From assembly GCA_030828025.1 (NCBI GenBank), contig JAURDG010000080.1:1-6395 (forward strand): a stretch of DNA of 6,395 nt. Direction: 5' to 3'. The stretch's first letter is position 1. Each line of letters opens with the position of its first letter. This document shows, piece by piece, positions 5,360 to 6,395 of the stretch. Source of the DNA: Flavobacteriaceae bacterium. Lineage in GTDB: Bacteria > Bacteroidota > Bacteroidia > Flavobacteriales > Flavobacteriaceae. The position numbers and the translations under genes are program-made. The notes beneath the pieces were generated by a model, which was not told the origin of the DNA, made no database searches, and saw nothing but the letters and a program-made list of their open reading frames with translations.

Positions 5360-6023
5360 GCCGCTTGTCATATCTACCAAAACACTAAGGCCTGAACTGC
5401 GCGAGCGCATTGTTCAGGCAGATCTTGCTTATCTAGCATACGATGCCATCAAAATCAACCCGGTTCCATTCGATCTGCCGAAGCCCCACGATTATATCAT
5501 TTTAAGCAGTCAAAACGCCACAAAAATTGTCCTTGAACAAGTAAATGGGTTGGCCGACAAAATATTGCTTTGTGTGGGTAAAACATCAGAATCCTTGTTA
5601 TCCAAAAAAGGCATAAAAACGCTGAAAACAGCCGAAAATATGGCAGAATTGGTTCGTTTTGTTGAAAAATTACCCAAAAACGCCTCTTTTTTGCACTTTT
5701 GCGGAAATCTCCGATTGCCGCTTTTAGCAACAAAAATGACAGAATGGAAACGTGATTTTTCCGAAACCATTGTTTACCACACCCATTTGGTAGAAAAACG
5801 CTTTGAATCGCCCGCTGATGCCTTGTTGTTTTTCAGCCCAAGTGGCGTAAAAAGCCATGAGCAGCATAACGACATCAGCAAAAGTTTATGCTTTTGCATC
5901 GGCAATTCCACAGCAAATGCTTTTACCCAAAAACCTAAAGAAATTTTTGTGGCAAATCAGCCACGTACCGATTTGGTGGTAGCAAAGGCTGTTCATTATT
6001 TTAAAAAAACACATTATGCTTAA
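5352..6023 (+). CDS. hemD: Uroporphyrinogen-III synthase HemD
   Basis: HemD cyclises hydroxymethylbilane with inversion of ring D to give uroporphyrinogen III. The family is very divergent in sequence, so the call rests on pattern and context. The 223-residue product (family about 220-260) has the expected two-lobed layout. Lobe one carries YIILSSQNATKIV (48-60) and CVGKTSESLLSKKG (74-87). Lobe two carries LLFFSPSGVKS (158-168) and CIGNSTANAF (182-191), equivalents of the usual FtSpsav and aIGpTTaeal motifs. Tyr142 in ETIVYHTH sits at the position of the conserved tyrosine that ends the linker region. It lies between hemC and hemE, overlapping each by exactly 8 nt; this is the standard place for hemD. 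The start ATG 5352 is fixed by that overlap and by MARPLVISTKTL, which leads into the first strand. Confidence 0.92.
   Translation: MARPLVISTKTLRPELRERIVQADLAYLAYDAIKINPVPFDLPKPHDYIILSSQNATKIVLEQVNGLADKILLCVGKTSESLLSKKGIKTLKTAENMAELVRFVEKLPKNASFLHFCGNLRLPLLATKMTEWKRDFSETIVYHTHLVEKRFESPADALLFFSPSGVKSHEQHNDISKSLCFCIGNSTANAFTQKPKEIFVANQPRTDLVVAKAVHYFKKTHYA
6016..6023 (+). other. hemD/hemE 8-nt overlap
   Basis: The hemE start and the hemD stop share ATGCTTAA. This is the third successive junction of the same length and the same one-base-forward frame change. Confidence 0.85.
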
Positions 6024-6395
6024 AAACGACTTATTGCTACGTGCACTTAATGGTGAGCCCTTGTCTAGACCACCCGTGTGGATGATGCGCCAAGCCGGGC
6101 GCTATTTGCCAGACTTTATGAAGTTAAAAGCCAAATATGACTTTTTTACTCGTTGTCAAACACCAGAGCTTGCTACAGAAATCACGGTTATGCCCATTGA
6201 CCAAATCGGGACAGATGCTGCGATATTATTTTCTGATATTTTAGTGGTACCGCAAGCGATGGACATCACGGTAGAAATGAAAGATGGTGTGGGTCCTTGG
6301 TTGCCCAACCCGGTGCGTTCTGCTGTGGCTGTTGCCAATATTGTCGTGCCAGACGTACAAGATCGTCTTCACTATGTGTTTGACGCTATCAGGCA
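6016..6395 (+). CDS. hemE: Uroporphyrinogen decarboxylase HemE (N-terminal part, cut by window edge)
   Basis: HemE removes four acetate carboxyls from uroporphyrinogen III to give coproporphyrinogen III. The frame opens at ATG 6016 and remains open for 126 codons plus 2 nt to the right edge; the family is about 340 residues, so roughly 215 are missing. The first family signature, RPPVWMMRQAGRYLPDF, is at residues 18-34 and contains the substrate-contacting Arg25 and Arg29. DAAILFSDILVVPQAM at 67-82 carries the essential Asp74. The sequence is typical, with no sign of damage. The start lies within the last codons of hemD (overlap ATGCTTAA, 8 nt), making it the fourth gene of the hemACDE operon. 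Confidence 0.96.
   Translation, partial: MLKNDLLLRALNGEPLSRPPVWMMRQAGRYLPDFMKLKAKYDFFTRCQTPELATEITVMPIDQIGTDAAILFSDILVVPQAMDITVEMKDGVGPWLPNPVRSAVAVANIVVPDVQDRLHYVFDAIR

Overview
The window is a divergent haem-biosynthesis locus, most likely from a member of the Bacteroidota, class Flavobacteriia. Three things point there: the protein signatures; the near absence of Shine-Dalgarno sequences together with two promoter elements that match the Bacteroidota -7 consensus TAnnTTTG; and a hemA-hemC-hemD-hemE run facing an AraC-type regulator and hemH, a layout I recall from flavobacterial genomes. Species cannot be told from the sequence alone.

Left arm, minus strand, read from the middle outwards: an AraC/XylS-family regulator (2195-3085), ferrochelatase hemH (1161-2180), the protoporphyrinogen oxidase hemJ (580-1131), and the N-terminal 192 residues of a membrane sensor protein, probably a histidine kinase, cut by the left edge (1-577). 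Gaps between these genes are 14, 29 and 2 nt, so they look like one transcription unit. Right arm, plus strand: glutamyl-tRNA reductase hemA (3241-4476), hydroxymethylbilane synthase hemC (4469-5359), uroporphyrinogen-III synthase hemD (5352-6023) and the first 126 codons of uroporphyrinogen decarboxylase hemE (6016-6395, cut by the right edge). Each junction in this arm is an overlap of exactly 8 nt.

Together the genes cover the C5-pathway entry step (HemA), tetrapyrrole assembly and the first decarboxylation (HemC, HemD, HemE), and the last two steps to protohaem (HemJ, HemH). hemL, hemB and the coproporphyrinogen oxidase gene are not in the window.

The 155-bp region between the two arms (3086-3240) is the control centre. 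It holds a well-formed promoter for the regulator gene, a hemA promoter with a perfect -7 element but a poor -33, and between them an 8-bp direct repeat with an exact 21-bp period. That period is what AraC-family proteins typically recognise. The second repeat sits on the expected hemA -33 position. I see no mobile element, RNA gene, CRISPR array or pseudogene. The genes themselves are well-known families. The novelty lies in the regulatory architecture, the repeated overlap geometry, the Cys-rich ferrochelatase insertion and the sensor kinase tied to hemJ.
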